This document shows, piece by piece, positions 16,417 to 24,740 of a DNA stretch of 64,000 bases. Under the pieces are notes generated by a model that saw only the letters and a program-made list of their open reading frames with translations, had not been told where the DNA came from and ran no database searches. Both the position numbers and the translations under genes were made by a program. Every line of letters begins with the position of its first letter. Within the stretch, counting starts at the first letter, position 1. Source of the stretch: Paenibacillus sp. OV219 (GTDB lineage Bacteria > Bacillota > Bacilli > Paenibacillales > Paenibacillaceae); assembly GCF_900110075.1 (NCBI RefSeq), contig NZ_FOCJ01000013.1, forward strand, positions 1 to 64,000, in the 5' to 3' direction.

Positions 16417-17182
16417 TCTCGATGGAACACTACTTGATTCACAGAAACAAGTTTCAGAGCGATCCAAACAAGCTGTGCTTGCGTGTCATCGACGTGGTCT
16501 CTCTATTATCTATGCGACAACGCGTCCTCCACGCGCGGTGAGAGAGCTGCTGCCGGAAGAACTGTACGCAGTCGGTTCGTTCATTTATTACAATGGTGCG
16601 TTCATTCGAAGTCCGCTTGACGGTGAGGAGTACCATTTTCCAATTGAGAAGGAATTGTTCGGTGCGTTCTTGGATCACTGCCTCGACATTGCGCCGAATG
16701 TAGAATTTAGTATTGAAGTGAAGGATGAATGGTTCAGTCTTGGGGATGTTGAGTACGCAGTCGTCGCACGAAGGAAAAGCCATCCGATTCGTAAAGCTAT
16801 TCATGAACTGAAAGAGCATCATCCCACTAAGATCTTACTTACCTCCATAGACGAAACGGCTGTAACCGCATTGGCTTCTAGTTTCTCCTCTCGATTAAAT
16901 ATCGTAATCACAGATGGCGGTAAGCTGATCCAGATCATGTCCCTATCAGCATCGAAGGAGGCGGGAGTCCAGCTGCTCTGCGCTAAACTCGGGTTAAACA
17001 TGTCGGACTTGCTTGTTTTTGGCGATGACTATAATGATCTTGGGCTTCTTCAAGCGGCCGGCTATTCCGTGGCGATGGGAAATGCACCACTCGATGTGCA
17101 GGAAGCTGCGAATGAAGTTACGTTAACGAACGATGAAGATGGCGTGAGTATCGTACTTGATCGGATTCTCGCTGATTTGTAA
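16391..17182 (+). CDS. Cof-type HAD-IIB phosphatase
   Basis: A 263-residue haloacid-dehalogenase-superfamily phosphatase. The nucleophile motif is DLDGTLLDS (residues 8-16, Asp8 nucleophile and Asp10 acid). Motif II threonine is in IIYATTRPP; the last motif is FGDDYNDLGLL near 216-226, followed by the Cof signature (AMGNAPLDVQEAANEVT). Members dephosphorylate sugar phosphates, flavin or pyridoxal phosphates. It overlaps the gene before it and is followed 14 bases later by an acetyltransferase. Confidence 0.88.
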   Translation: MKISALVLDLDGTLLDSQKQVSERSKQAVLACHRRGLSIIYATTRPPRAVRELLPEELYAVGSFIYYNGAFIRSPLDGEEYHFPIEKELFGAFLDHCLDIAPNVEFSIEVKDEWFSLGDVEYAVVARRKSHPIRKAIHELKEHHPTKILLTSIDETAVTALASSFSSRLNIVITDGGKLIQIMSLSASKEAGVQLLCAKLGLNMSDLLVFGDDYNDLGLLQAAGYSVAMGNAPLDVQEAANEVTLTNDEDGVSIVLDRILADL

Positions 17183-17196
17183 AGGAGATGCCCCAA

Positions 17197-17643
17197 TTGA
17201 TTAGACAAGCGATTGCAGAAGAAATAAAGACCATCGTTGAGCTGAAAATAAAAATGTTCGAAGAAGCCGGCATCAAGCATTACCTAAAGGCAGATGCATC
17301 AGCCGAGATTCACGCGACCTATGGCGAGATGTACCGAAACCTTCTTGCTATTCATTTCGTCTTGGAAGAAGAAGGAAGAATTGTCGCGTGCGCTGGCGCG
17401 TTCTTGAAGTCAGATATTCCTTACTGCTTCTATGAGCCGGATCGTTACGGATTTATCGGAGATGTCTATGTCATGCCAGAGTATCGCAATCGCGGTTATG
17501 CGCGCCGATTAACGGAAGAAGCGATCAGCTGGCTTCAAGCTGGCGAAGTGAAAACAATTCGGCTGCTAGCTTCACCAGATGGCAGGCATCTGTATGAGAC
17601 AATGGGCTTCAAGCCAACGCACGAGATGGAGCTTAAGCTGTAA
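17197..17643 (+). CDS. GNAT family N-acetyltransferase
   Basis: A 148-residue GNAT enzyme that transfers acetyl from acetyl-CoA to an amine. The CoA-binding motif is MPEYRNRGYARRLTEE near 92-107, and the C-terminal beta-strand block is SPDGRHLYETMGFKPTHEMEL. I choose TTG 17197 because AAAGGAG (17181-17187) lies nine bases before it; ATG 17188 directly abuts that site and is unlikely to be used. Substrate unknown. Confidence 0.85.
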   Translation: MIRQAIAEEIKTIVELKIKMFEEAGIKHYLKADASAEIHATYGEMYRNLLAIHFVLEEEGRIVACAGAFLKSDIPYCFYEPDRYGFIGDVYVMPEYRNRGYARRLTEEAISWLQAGEVKTIRLLASPDGRHLYETMGFKPTHEMELKL

Positions 17644-17687
17644 CGATGACTTGGACGAGACTGCTATACATAAGGAGGTGGACTGAA

Positions 17688-18356
17688 TTGCCTTGGCCAA
17701 TGGTTCATTTTGGAATTGCGGAGAAATTGTACGATGGACAGCCCTCTCCCAGCTTCCTGCTAGGAAGTATTGCACCAGACGCGATCCATGCGAGAGGACA
17801 AGTGACTCGTGCGGAGAAAGGCGCTACGCATTTCGTTACAGGAGAGCGGCTTCCAAGTGTCGAGCAGTTGAAGCAAGCTTGCTTGCACTATCTTGGAGAT
17901 GAACGGGAGAGTGATCGGGCAGATTACGTACTCGGGTATATCGCTCATATATACGCCGACGTGAGGTGGACCGACACGATCTATGCGAGGTTTGAACTGG
18001 AATTTGGCGGTGAAGAACAGAGTCGGAGCATTCGTGATGTCTATAATGAAGAAATGAGTCAGTCGGAGTTTATGCTGCTGCAGACGCAAACATGGGCGGG
18101 GGATATCCTTCTTACGCTTTCGCAGGCGCGGCCTGAGGGTCTTGAACCGCTCGTTTCGGAGCAAGAAGTAAACCACTATCGAGAGCTGAAGCTAGAATGG
18201 TTGAACGAACCCGATAACGAGCCGAAGATAATGCCGCTCTATTTCTCTGCTGAAGCGGTGCTTGCGTTCATCAAACAAACTGCCGAAGAGCTGCAGCATT
18301 TGTTCCAAGAATGGAATGTGAGGCAGGCTGACGCGCGTGGAGCGAGAGTTTCATGA
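17688..18356 (+). CDS. Zinc-dependent phospholipase C-like protein
   Basis: A 222-residue protein starting at TTG 17688, eight bases after AAGGAGGTG. His-rich helical features resemble the zinc-dependent phospholipase C/S1-P1 nuclease fold: MVHFGIAEKL at the start, FLLGSIAPDAIH near 25-36, THFVTGERLP, and YVLGYIAHIYADVRWTD near 83-99. These supply the His and Asp residues expected for metal binding. There is no signal peptide, unlike secreted phospholipases, so the substrate is open. Its stop overlaps the next start by four bases. Confidence 0.65.
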   Translation: MPWPMVHFGIAEKLYDGQPSPSFLLGSIAPDAIHARGQVTRAEKGATHFVTGERLPSVEQLKQACLHYLGDERESDRADYVLGYIAHIYADVRWTDTIYARFELEFGGEEQSRSIRDVYNEEMSQSEFMLLQTQTWAGDILLTLSQARPEGLEPLVSEQEVNHYRELKLEWLNEPDNEPKIMPLYFSAEAVLAFIKQTAEELQHLFQEWNVRQADARGARVS

Positions 18357-18688
18357 AGCTGCCTCTAATCAAACTTGCAGGCTATTCGGTTTGTGTGTTG
18401 GCGCTGCTGATCTGGACGCTGCTCGTTTGTCTTGATCCGTATTTTGATGGGATGACGAAGTTCAGTCCCGTTCATTCTTTCGAGATGATTGTGCTGCCAG
18501 CCTGTTTGTTTGCTATAGGCTTATTGCAATCGCGTGTCGTTACCCTCATAATCGCATTCCTCTGGAGTGTACCATACGGCGTTGTGATGCTAACCACTTC
18601 GAGCATATATTGCCTAGTAGGCGCTATAAGTATCGTCTATTTGATATGCCTGATGCTGTGCCGGTATAGAGGATTGAGATATTGGTAG
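18353..18688 (+). CDS. Small multi-pass membrane protein
   Basis: 111 residues with about four hydrophobic segments (near 7-27, 42-60, 62-80 and 84-102) and a basic C-terminus (CRYRGLRYW). Starts at an ATG overlapping the previous stop (ATGA), so it is translationally coupled to the phospholipase-like gene. No family recognised. Confidence 0.65.
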   Translation: MKLPLIKLAGYSVCVLALLIWTLLVCLDPYFDGMTKFSPVHSFEMIVLPACLFAIGLLQSRVVTLIIAFLWSVPYGVVMLTTSSIYCLVGAISIVYLICLMLCRYRGLRYW

Positions 18689-18704
18689 AGGAGGTAGAGC
18701 TGCA

Positions 18705-18938
18705 TTGCGTTTGCTTCTAAAACTTAAATGGGTGCTGGTATCCATACTCATATTTCTTATTGTCTATGTTGTCTTCTATGCATGGATATTAGGTAGTGTG
18801 AAAGATACGCTGAGAACGATCTATCTGCATCCTGAGCTTGCTGGTGAGATGAAAGGCAGCTATGTTGCCGAGGAGGTTTTGCCTCAGTTCACTAGACAGG
18901 AAAGCTATTCTTCCGCTCCCGGCGATAAAAGTCGATAA
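18705..18938 (+). CDS. Small single-pass membrane protein
   Basis: 77 residues from TTG 18705 behind GAGGAGG (18689-18695). One strong membrane span (WVLVSILIFLIVYVVFYAWI, near 9-28), then a ~48-residue polar domain that would face outside or inside depending on topology. No lipobox. No family recognised. It could be truncated, but the C-terminus is reasonable for a small membrane protein. A ~90-base gap follows, the largest so far in this array. Confidence 0.55.
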   Translation: MRLLLKLKWVLVSILIFLIVYVVFYAWILGSVKDTLRTIYLHPELAGEMKGSYVAEEVLPQFTRQESYSSAPGDKSR

Positions 18939-19028
18939 GGTTGAGGCACCGTAATCGAAACTTACTGCGATACATGGATGTATATGGTAAAATGTTGCTC
19001 AACTATTATTTAACCGAGGTGAAGCAGC

Positions 19029-19838
19029 TTGTACGAGACGATCATTCAATCAGCTAGACTGCTGGCAGAGACTGTGATTCGCGAGGCAGGACAAATCTGC
19101 AAAGCGAAGTTCGATAATTATGCCGAGCTACGGACGAAGGATGAATTTGGCGATATCGTAACGGAAGTAGACTTACTTGCAGAAGAAGTGATAATCAAAC
19201 GAATCCGCGAAGCATTTCCCGAGCATCAAATCCATAGCGAGGAAGCGGGTATTATCGGTGAGGAGAACGATTGGCTGTGGATGATTGATCCGTTGGACGG
19301 TACGAATAATTTTGCGATTGGACTGCCGGTTTTTTCGTCATCAATCACATTGATACATAAGCGCGAGCCGGTACTAGGCATCATCTATGAGCCCTTAACT
19401 GATCGTTTATTCGTCTCTGTACGAGGTAAAGGCGCATTCTGTAATGGGCATCAGATCGAGGTTAAGCCAACTGCTAACTTGTCCAAAGGGAACATTGGGT
19501 GGATTCAAGGGCATGGCGTTCAGAATGATCTGGCAGCCGTCGCGCTCAGACAGCATATCGATACAAGCTTCAAGAGAATGCTTCGTCTCTGGGCGCCGAC
19601 CTTACTCTGGTGTATGCTGGCAAAAGGAAACCTCGATGGCATTGTCCTCTACAACTCAGAAGGTGATGATCTGTATTCAGGTCTGCTTATGGTGAAGGAA
19701 GCCGGAGGCGTCATCGTTGATTTTGACGGTAATTCGTTCACTGGCATGAAGGATGAACCCTATCTCATTGCGTGCCATCCTGATCATAAGGACCAGCTGC
19801 TCGAAGTTGTGAGAGCGGGGCTTGGTAGTCAAAGATGA
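19029..19838 (+). CDS. Inositol monophosphatase family protein
   Basis: A 269-residue Mg2+-dependent phosphatase of the IMPase/FBPase superfamily. Motif 1 is WMIDPLDGTNNFAIGLP near 85-101, with the metal-binding Asp residues; a Glu ligand is in HSEEAG near 71-76. The C-terminal motif is YSGLLMVKEAGGVIVD near 216-231, in which the Asp usually found before the hydrophobic helix is in the DDLYSG part. Likely substrates are inositol phosphate, histidinol phosphate or 3'-phosphoadenosine 5'-phosphate. TTG 19029 is preceded by GAGGTGAA. Confidence 0.85.
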   Translation: MYETIIQSARLLAETVIREAGQICKAKFDNYAELRTKDEFGDIVTEVDLLAEEVIIKRIREAFPEHQIHSEEAGIIGEENDWLWMIDPLDGTNNFAIGLPVFSSSITLIHKREPVLGIIYEPLTDRLFVSVRGKGAFCNGHQIEVKPTANLSKGNIGWIQGHGVQNDLAAVALRQHIDTSFKRMLRLWAPTLLWCMLAKGNLDGIVLYNSEGDDLYSGLLMVKEAGGVIVDFDGNSFTGMKDEPYLIACHPDHKDQLLEVVRAGLGSQR

Positions 19839-19866
19839 GTAATGGTTCCGGAGAGGAAGGGATTTC

Positions 19867-20166
19867 TTGAGGACAGTTAGAATGATACTATCGGTGGTTT
19901 CGATTCTGGTTGGTGTACTCATTATTACCGTTTCCAAGCTGGTTGAGGCGTTTACGGTGAAGCTGGGCTTTGCTGCCTATCAAGCGGCGGCGGCTGGATC
20001 GTATACCCCGGATAACTATGCGCTTGATCTATCCCTGAATTATTGGCTCGGGGCGCTGTGCATCATCGTCGGAGCTATCTTTGCATTGCTTGACCCAATC
20101 AAATCATATATGAATAAAATAAAAGCGATGAATAGAGAATTCGACCAACAAAACAAGGACGTGTAA
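19867..20166 (+). CDS. Small two-span membrane protein
   Basis: 99 residues from TTG 19867 after GGAAGGG. Two hydrophobic spans (near 7-27 and 58-78) separated by a polar loop rich in Tyr and Ala, with a basic cytoplasmic tail (SYMNKIKAMNREF). No family recognised. It sits five bases before a GNAT gene. Confidence 0.6.
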   Translation: MRTVRMILSVVSILVGVLIITVSKLVEAFTVKLGFAAYQAAAAGSYTPDNYALDLSLNYWLGALCIIVGAIFALLDPIKSYMNKIKAMNREFDQQNKDV

Positions 20167-20170
20167 ACGA

Positions 20171-20626
20171 ATGGGCATTCAACTGGAGAAAGTGACGACT
20201 GATCATGCGGATTTTGGTTATTTGATTGAGCTGCTCGATCGGGATTTGTGGAATAGATATCCGGACACGCAGCAGTTCTTCCACGGGTTCAATCAAGTGA
20301 AATTAGGTGCGAAAGCGATAGTGGCTTATGTGGACAATAAGCCTGTAGGCTGCGGATGTTATCGTGAAGCCGAAGAGGCTGGCATCGTCGAGATGAAGCG
20401 AATGTTTGTATTGGAAGAGGTGCGTGGTAGAGGGATTGCCCGCGCGATTATGAATGAGCTCGAACAATGGGCGAAGCAGGAAGGCAATAGAAGGGCGATT
20501 CTCGAGACCGGAACAGGACAACCGGAAGCAATTGCGTTGTATACGAAGCTCGGCTATGTGCAGATTGAGAACTATGAGCCTTATATCGGCAGCGAAGATA
20601 GTGTTTGTATGGGGAAGGATTTGTAG
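20171..20626 (+). CDS. GNAT family N-acetyltransferase
   Basis: A 151-residue GNAT. The CoA-binding segment is RMFVLEEVRGRGIARAIMNELEQW near 77-100, followed by ILETGTGQPEAIALYTKLGY near 112-131. This pattern matches the YP/ElaA-like group that acetylates small amines or protein N-termini; the substrate is unknown. The start at ATG 20171 sits five bases after the previous stop, so re-initiation is likely. Confidence 0.85.
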   Translation: MGIQLEKVTTDHADFGYLIELLDRDLWNRYPDTQQFFHGFNQVKLGAKAIVAYVDNKPVGCGCYREAEEAGIVEMKRMFVLEEVRGRGIARAIMNELEQWAKQEGNRRAILETGTGQPEAIALYTKLGYVQIENYEPYIGSEDSVCMGKDL

Positions 20627-20630
20627 GGAG

Positions 20631-21197
20631 ATGTCCTATACGCTGTATCATTATTACGAACAAGACATCGGGCCTTTTCGTAATTTATCAAGCTTGCCGA
20701 CAGAAGAAGCGGATCAGATTATGAACCGCATTAGGTTAGCTGGCAATCAATTTGCAAGTCGGCGCTCGCCGGATTACATGTCGATTAGGCGGGACGTAGA
20801 GCGCATGGCAAGAAGTCTATTCACCGACAAAGGTGGGCAACCGAGAAGCTTATTTCCGTATTACTTCACGCTGGAAGCTTGTCAGTGGCTTGAATCTTGG
20901 TACACGATCCCATGCAAGTTATCGATCAGCTTGGACGAACTGCCTGATGATCGGATCAGCTTTACCTACGGAGATTTGTTCCCGACTATGCGTTACGAAG
21001 ATGGCAAGCCCTATCGCAAGCAAGTCTATACGAAATCAGAGATTGCAGCTTTAGTCGATCAGTATGGGTTACCCCAGATATGGAATAGCAACGGGGACCA
21101 CGGACCTGAACGATATATTGAATTTCAATTATGGGATGATGAAATTATCGATCAGTTCGTTAATAGAATACACGCAGAACGAAGGAGCAGAACTTGA
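20631..21197 (+). CDS. Hypothetical protein
   Basis: A 188-residue soluble protein starting at ATG 20631, four bases after the previous stop, with TAGGGAG directly before the start. Rich in Tyr, Arg and Asp. Segments such as YHYYEQDIGPFRNLSSLP at the start and ISFTYGDLFPTMR near 103-115 look conserved but belong to no family I can name. The last four bases overlap the next gene's TTG start, so these genes are expected to be co-translated. Confidence 0.65.
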   Translation: MSYTLYHYYEQDIGPFRNLSSLPTEEADQIMNRIRLAGNQFASRRSPDYMSIRRDVERMARSLFTDKGGQPRSLFPYYFTLEACQWLESWYTIPCKLSISLDELPDDRISFTYGDLFPTMRYEDGKPYRKQVYTKSEIAALVDQYGLPQIWNSNGDHGPERYIEFQLWDDEIIDQFVNRIHAERRSRT

Positions 21198-21580
21198 AAA
21201 AAGCCATTTTGCTCGTATGTGTCGCGATAGTCGCATTCTTCGCCGTCATGTTTGTCGTTGATTATGATCATGGAGGCTTTCAAATTACGATTAACAATAA
21301 TCTGGACAAGGATGTGCGGCACTTATCCATTGAATATCCCGGTGGACCGAAGGTCATAACGGTGAGTGCCCATTCGACCAAGCATGTCCACCTTGTCCCT
21401 GATGTGCATGGAGAGGCAAGTATTAATCTTGTTTACGAGACTGGACAAGGTAAGCAATCAACCGCTATTTTCGGTTATATCGAGCCTGGGTATAAAGGTG
21501 AAGCCGTCATCAACATCGATTCCTTGAAGGACAATGGCGAACTTGACTTAACGATAAAGGAAAACTTGGACAATTATTAG
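21194..21580 (+). CDS. Hypothetical exported or membrane-anchored protein
   Basis: 128 residues from TTG 21194 after AAGGAG. An N-terminal hydrophobic segment (AILLVCVAIVAFFAVMFVV, near 4-22) acts as signal or anchor with no cleavage motif or lipobox; a ~100-residue beta-rich outer domain follows (ITINNNLDKDVRHLSIEYPGG). No family recognised. Confidence 0.65.
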   Translation: MKKAILLVCVAIVAFFAVMFVVDYDHGGFQITINNNLDKDVRHLSIEYPGGPKVITVSAHSTKHVHLVPDVHGEASINLVYETGQGKQSTAIFGYIEPGYKGEAVINIDSLKDNGELDLTIKENLDNY

Positions 21581-21605
21581 TCACGACGCCGGAGGTTAAT
21601 AACCA

Positions 21606-21898
21606 ATGATTCAATATCGAGAAATGACCGAAACGGATGCGCGGCTTCTGCGCCAAATCGACCGTTCCGAGCATATCGCCGGCAAGGGATCGGCAGTACA
21701 ATCTTCCAGCAACTGCGGGAGGAAGCGATCCGAAGAGGGGCGAAGGCGCTCTATATATCATCAACGGAAACCCGCTCGGCGGTATCCTTCTATCGCAGCG
21801 GCAGAGCGCAGCTTACTGCCAAGCCAGATGAGGAGCTGTTAAGGAAAGAGCCGCTCGACATTCATATGATCGTAGAGATTGGTGATGGGAACGGCTAG
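21606..21898 (+). pseudogene. GNAT acetyltransferase with its middle deleted
   Basis: The first ~24 codons from ATG 21606 (MIQYREMTETDARLLRQIDRS) are a normal GNAT N-terminus with a good ribosome site (CCGGAGG, 21588-21594). From about 21690 the next frame reads IFQQLREEAIRRGAKALYISS, then ETRSAVSFYRSG and LLRKEPLDIHMIVEI to a stop at 21896-21898, which is the matching C-terminal half. About 90 residues, including the CoA-binding motif, are missing and the two ends are out of frame. The gene cannot make an active enzyme. Confidence 0.75.
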
Positions 21899-21932
21899 AT
21901 AAGAGAAGGCAGGGCTAAAGGGGCGAATAAGC

Positions 21933-22541
21933 ATGTATATTCCAAAACATACACTTGTAGAGGACGAAGCGACTCTGTTCGCGCATATGGAGCGTTACAG
22001 CTTCGCGACTCTGTTCTCAACGAGTGGTGGTCATCCGACTGTGACACATTTGCCACTCATACTGGACCGGGAGAACAGGTGCCTGATCGGGCATTTTGCG
22101 AGAGCAAACCGGCAGTGGGCCGATATTGGCGGGCAAGAAGTGCTGGCTGTCTTTCAAGGGCCGCACAGCTATATTTCCTCCTCGTGGTATGAAACGAATC
22201 AGTCTGTGCCGACCTGGAACTATACAGCTGTTCATGCATACGGTCAGGCCGAGCTGATTGAAGACGAAGCAGAGCTGCTGAGGTGCTTGAATCAAATGAT
22301 CGAAATCTACGAGGAGCCGGGAAGTGCGTACCGCATTGACGACTCGAACAGAGAAGTTATAGACGGACTGATGAGAGGGATCGTCGGGTTCCGGATCCGA
22401 ATGGATCGTTTGGAAGGCAAATGGAAGCTGAGCCAAAAACATTCCAAAGAGCGCCAAGCGCTCGTTATCAATAAGCTGGAGCAATCTTCGAGCTCAAATG
22501 CGCAGGAGATCGCGCGGTTGATGCGGGGGAATAACGAATGA
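21933..22541 (+). CDS. paiB: PaiB-family FMN-binding negative regulator
   Basis: A 202-residue FMN-binding split-barrel protein of the PaiB family (transcriptional regulator of protease synthesis and sporulation in B. subtilis). Seen: MYIPKHTLVEDEATLFAHM at the start, HLPLILDRE near 40, YISSSWYETNQSVPTWNYTAVHAYG near 78-102 and KWKLSQKHSKERQ near 163-175. Whether it regulates transcription here is unknown; B. subtilis paiB sits next to paiA, a GNAT, and here too a (decayed) GNAT precedes it. The stop overlaps the ATG of the HIT remnant. Confidence 0.88.
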   Translation: MYIPKHTLVEDEATLFAHMERYSFATLFSTSGGHPTVTHLPLILDRENRCLIGHFARANRQWADIGGQEVLAVFQGPHSYISSSWYETNQSVPTWNYTAVHAYGQAELIEDEAELLRCLNQMIEIYEEPGSAYRIDDSNREVIDGLMRGIVGFRIRMDRLEGKWKLSQKHSKERQALVINKLEQSSSSNAQEIARLMRGNNE

Positions 22542-22872
22542 GCACGACTTGTCTAGGCTGCAGCATTGCGAATAGTTAGCAGACATTTTTGCAGAGCTAG
22601 TGGAGATGGATTCAGTTGTGCTCGCTGCTATCATGACGGCATCGGTTCACGTGAGTAAGGCTCTGTCGGCCGTTTATGAGCCAGATGGCATTAGCGTTAT
22701 CCAAAATGGCGGGAAAATAAACGACCTCGGACACTATCATATGCATGTCTTCCCGAGGTATCAAGGCGATGGATTCGGCTGGCTGGAACCGGAGCAAGAC
22801 GCAAATCCACAACCGCCGGGGGCAGTGAAAGACAAGCTAACGCAAGCAATCCAGGCTCTAATGAAGCCATAG
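22538..22872 (+). pseudogene. HIT family protein with N-terminal half deleted
   Basis: The normal start is present (ATG 22538, overlapping the PaiB stop) with MSTTCLGCSIANS, then an in-frame stop at 22577. From 22579 another frame reads ADIFAELVEMDSVVLAAIM and continues through NGGKINDLGHYHMHVFPRY, which holds the histidine triad His-Tyr-His-Met-His, to the stop at 22872. Compared with HIT hydrolases, about 40 residues between these parts are absent. The catalytic triad survives, but the nucleotide-binding N-terminal strands do not. An internal GTG at 22600 has no convincing ribosome site. Confidence 0.75.
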
Positions 22873-22886
22873 GAGGCGTACTTAAA

Positions 22887-23420
22887 GTGAACCGCATTCT
22901 TATCATAGGCTCTCCGGGATCTGGAAAATCAACACTTGCGCAGAAGCTTGGCCGCATCTGGTCGCTTCATGTAATCCATCTTGATGCGCATTTTTGGAAA
23001 CCGAACTGGGTGATGCCGCAGGAAGCAGAATGGGACCAAACGATAGAGCGGTTAACGATGCAAGAGCAATGGATTATTGATGGGAACTATTCACGCACGA
23101 TGGATAAGAGGATTGAACGGGCTGATCTGATTATTTTGCTGGATATGCCAAGGTGGCTCTGTATGTATCGAATCTTCAAACGGAGAGTAATGTTCCATAA
23201 GAAGACGCGACCAGATATGAATGAAGGCTGTGAAGAAAAGATAGATTGGGCATTTGTCAAATGGGTATGGCAGTATCCGAAGCGCAGCCGAATGAAGACG
23301 CTGAACAAGCTGGAGCAGGCTGCTGCGAGTGGGAAGCAAGTGATTATTCTCCAAACAAGAAAACAAGTAAAGGAACTGTTACATGATCAAATACAATATC
23401 GGGTTCATACGCAGAAATGA
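22887..23420 (+). CDS. P-loop kinase-like protein (FlaR/topology-modulation type)
   Basis: A 177-residue P-loop NTPase resembling adenylate kinase and the proteins annotated as DNA topology modulation protein FlaR. Walker A is IIGSPGSGKST near 5-15; HLDAHFWKPNW near 31-41 and WIIDGNYSRTMDKRIERAD near 61-79 are group signatures. The true activity is probably nucleotide or small-molecule phosphorylation; the topology name is historical. GTG 22887 follows AGGAGGCG. Its end overlaps the next gene by 38 bases in another frame. Confidence 0.8.
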   Translation: MNRILIIGSPGSGKSTLAQKLGRIWSLHVIHLDAHFWKPNWVMPQEAEWDQTIERLTMQEQWIIDGNYSRTMDKRIERADLIILLDMPRWLCMYRIFKRRVMFHKKTRPDMNEGCEEKIDWAFVKWVWQYPKRSRMKTLNKLEQAAASGKQVIILQTRKQVKELLHDQIQYRVHTQK

Positions 23421-23937
23421 TCAAATCCTACTGCTGAACCGAGAGAAGTCATCTTGGATGGGCGCTTGGAATGGTGTTGGTGGCAAGCTGGAAGAAGGAG
23501 AAGCGGCGCGGGATTCGATTGAACGCGAGATACTCGAGGAAACCGGCATAAAGTCCGTCGCTTTACGTGTCATGTTCAAAGGGCTTGTGACGTGGCAGGT
23601 CGATTCGGATTATTTTGGCGGCATGTACTTGTATATGGCTGTGCTAGATGCAGATTATCCATATGCAACTCCGATAAAGACGGACGAAGGTATCCTCGAT
23701 TGGAAAAATGTGGAGTGGATTATGCATCCGGACAATGTAGGCGTCGCAACGCATTTGCCCAAATATATGCCGCTTATGCTGGAGCAGCAAGGCTGTTACA
23801 ACCATTATTCTGTATTCAAGGACGGCGTTCTCGCCAGCGTTACTTCATATCCGGTACGGGAAGAGATTGAGTGGGATCGAAAGCTGCTGCTGGAGGAGCT
23901 TGAACCATTTAGAATAGGCGGGACGATACTGCGATGA
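23383..23937 (+). CDS. Nudix hydrolase, 8-oxo-dGTP-diphosphatase-like
   Basis: A 184-residue Nudix enzyme with an intact box GGKLEEGEAARDSIEREILEETG (G-x5-E-x7-REILEETG) near residues 34-56, preceded by SSWMGAWNGVG as in MutT-type pyrophosphatases. It would hydrolyse nucleoside diphosphates linked to another moiety, such as oxidised nucleotides. The start at ATG 23383 lies inside the 3' end of the previous gene. Its stop overlaps the next start (ATGA). Unlike the Nudix gene at 1515 it is complete. Confidence 0.88.
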   Translation: MIKYNIGFIRRNDQILLLNREKSSWMGAWNGVGGKLEEGEAARDSIEREILEETGIKSVALRVMFKGLVTWQVDSDYFGGMYLYMAVLDADYPYATPIKTDEGILDWKNVEWIMHPDNVGVATHLPKYMPLMLEQQGCYNHYSVFKDGVLASVTSYPVREEIEWDRKLLLEELEPFRIGGTILR

Positions 23938-24269
23938 AAACTTTTTCAATTAGCAATCTAATAAGTGCAATTATCATTGCAGCTTCCATACTCGGAGGCT
24001 GTTATCTGTTGAAAGACAATCACCAAGCAGAGGATGCGAGCAAGTACGGACCGCTGATGAGTATTGCCGAGACGGCGGATTATCTGCATCTCTCAGAAGA
24101 TGAGATCACTACGATTATTACTCTCGAAGAGACGGTGCTAGAGTCGACAGGGACTTATACGGGCAAAATGTTTCCTTATTTCAAAATTAACAATGAAATC
24201 TATGTAAGCCGCGACGAGCTTGCCGCATGGATTAAAGAGACGGCAACGCAACGCAAGCAGTATCAATAA
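23934..24269 (+). CDS. Membrane-anchored protein with an excisionase-like HTH domain
   Basis: 111 residues. A hydrophobic N-terminus (ISNLISAIIIAASILGGC, near 6-23) ends in a lipobox-like LGGC, so it is a lipoprotein or a single-pass membrane protein. The rest resembles the HTH_17/excisionase winged-helix fold: LMSIAETADYLHLSEDEI near 41-58 and FPYFKINNEIYVSRDELAAWI near 81-101. If lipidated it would lie outside the cell, where a DNA-binding role is unlikely; if anchored with the domain inside, it could be a tethered regulator. It is coupled to the Nudix gene by a 4-base overlap. Confidence 0.7.
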   Translation: MKTFSISNLISAIIIAASILGGCYLLKDNHQAEDASKYGPLMSIAETADYLHLSEDEITTIITLEETVLESTGTYTGKMFPYFKINNEIYVSRDELAAWIKETATQRKQYQ

Positions 24270-24296
24270 CAATAGCACGGAGGAGAAGACTGTACG

Positions 24297-24722
24297 ATGA
24301 ATCTCATAAGTTTAAATCATCTCTGTTTTTCGGTGTCCGATTTGGAGCAGTCGATCACCTTCTACGAGCAAGTATTAGGGGCGAAGCTGCTTGTTGTGGG
24401 CAGGTCGCTAGCCTATTTTGACCTAGGCGGGCTTTGGCTCGCGCTAAACGAAGAGAAGGATATTCCACGAATAGCAATTCAACAGTCTTACACTCATATG
24501 GCGTTTACGATTGCGGAGTCGGAATTTGATGCGTGGCTGCACAAGCTGGAGGAACACGGTGTGAATATTCTGTCTGGGCGGGATCGTGCGGCAGAGGATC
24601 GGAATTCGATTTATTTTACAGATCCGGACGGTCATAAATTTGAGCTGCATACAGGCAGCCTTCAAGACCGGCTCGCTTACTACCGTGAGACGAAACCGCA
24701 TATGACATTCTATGATGAGTAA
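24297..24722 (+). CDS. fosB: Metallothiol transferase FosB
   Basis: A 141-residue VOC-fold enzyme that inactivates fosfomycin by adding a thiol, bacillithiol in this group. It matches FosB along its length: [15 protein letters not shown] at 6-20 with the metal-binding His8, [10 protein letters not shown] with the second His near 67, the [12 protein letters not shown] block with Glu115, and the terminal KPHMTFYDE. The bacillithiol gene pair at 10257-11283 supports its cofactor. It sits inside the array as an ordinary chromosomal gene, with no mobile element nearby. Confidence 0.92.
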   Translation: MNLISLNHLCFSVSDLEQSITFYEQVLGAKLLVVGRSLAYFDLGGLWLALNEEKDIPRIAIQQSYTHMAFTIAESEFDAWLHKLEEHGVNILSGRDRAAEDRNSIYFTDPDGHKFELHTGSLQDRLAYYRETKPHMTFYDE

Positions 24723-24740
24723 AATAGCAGAGGAGCTTGA

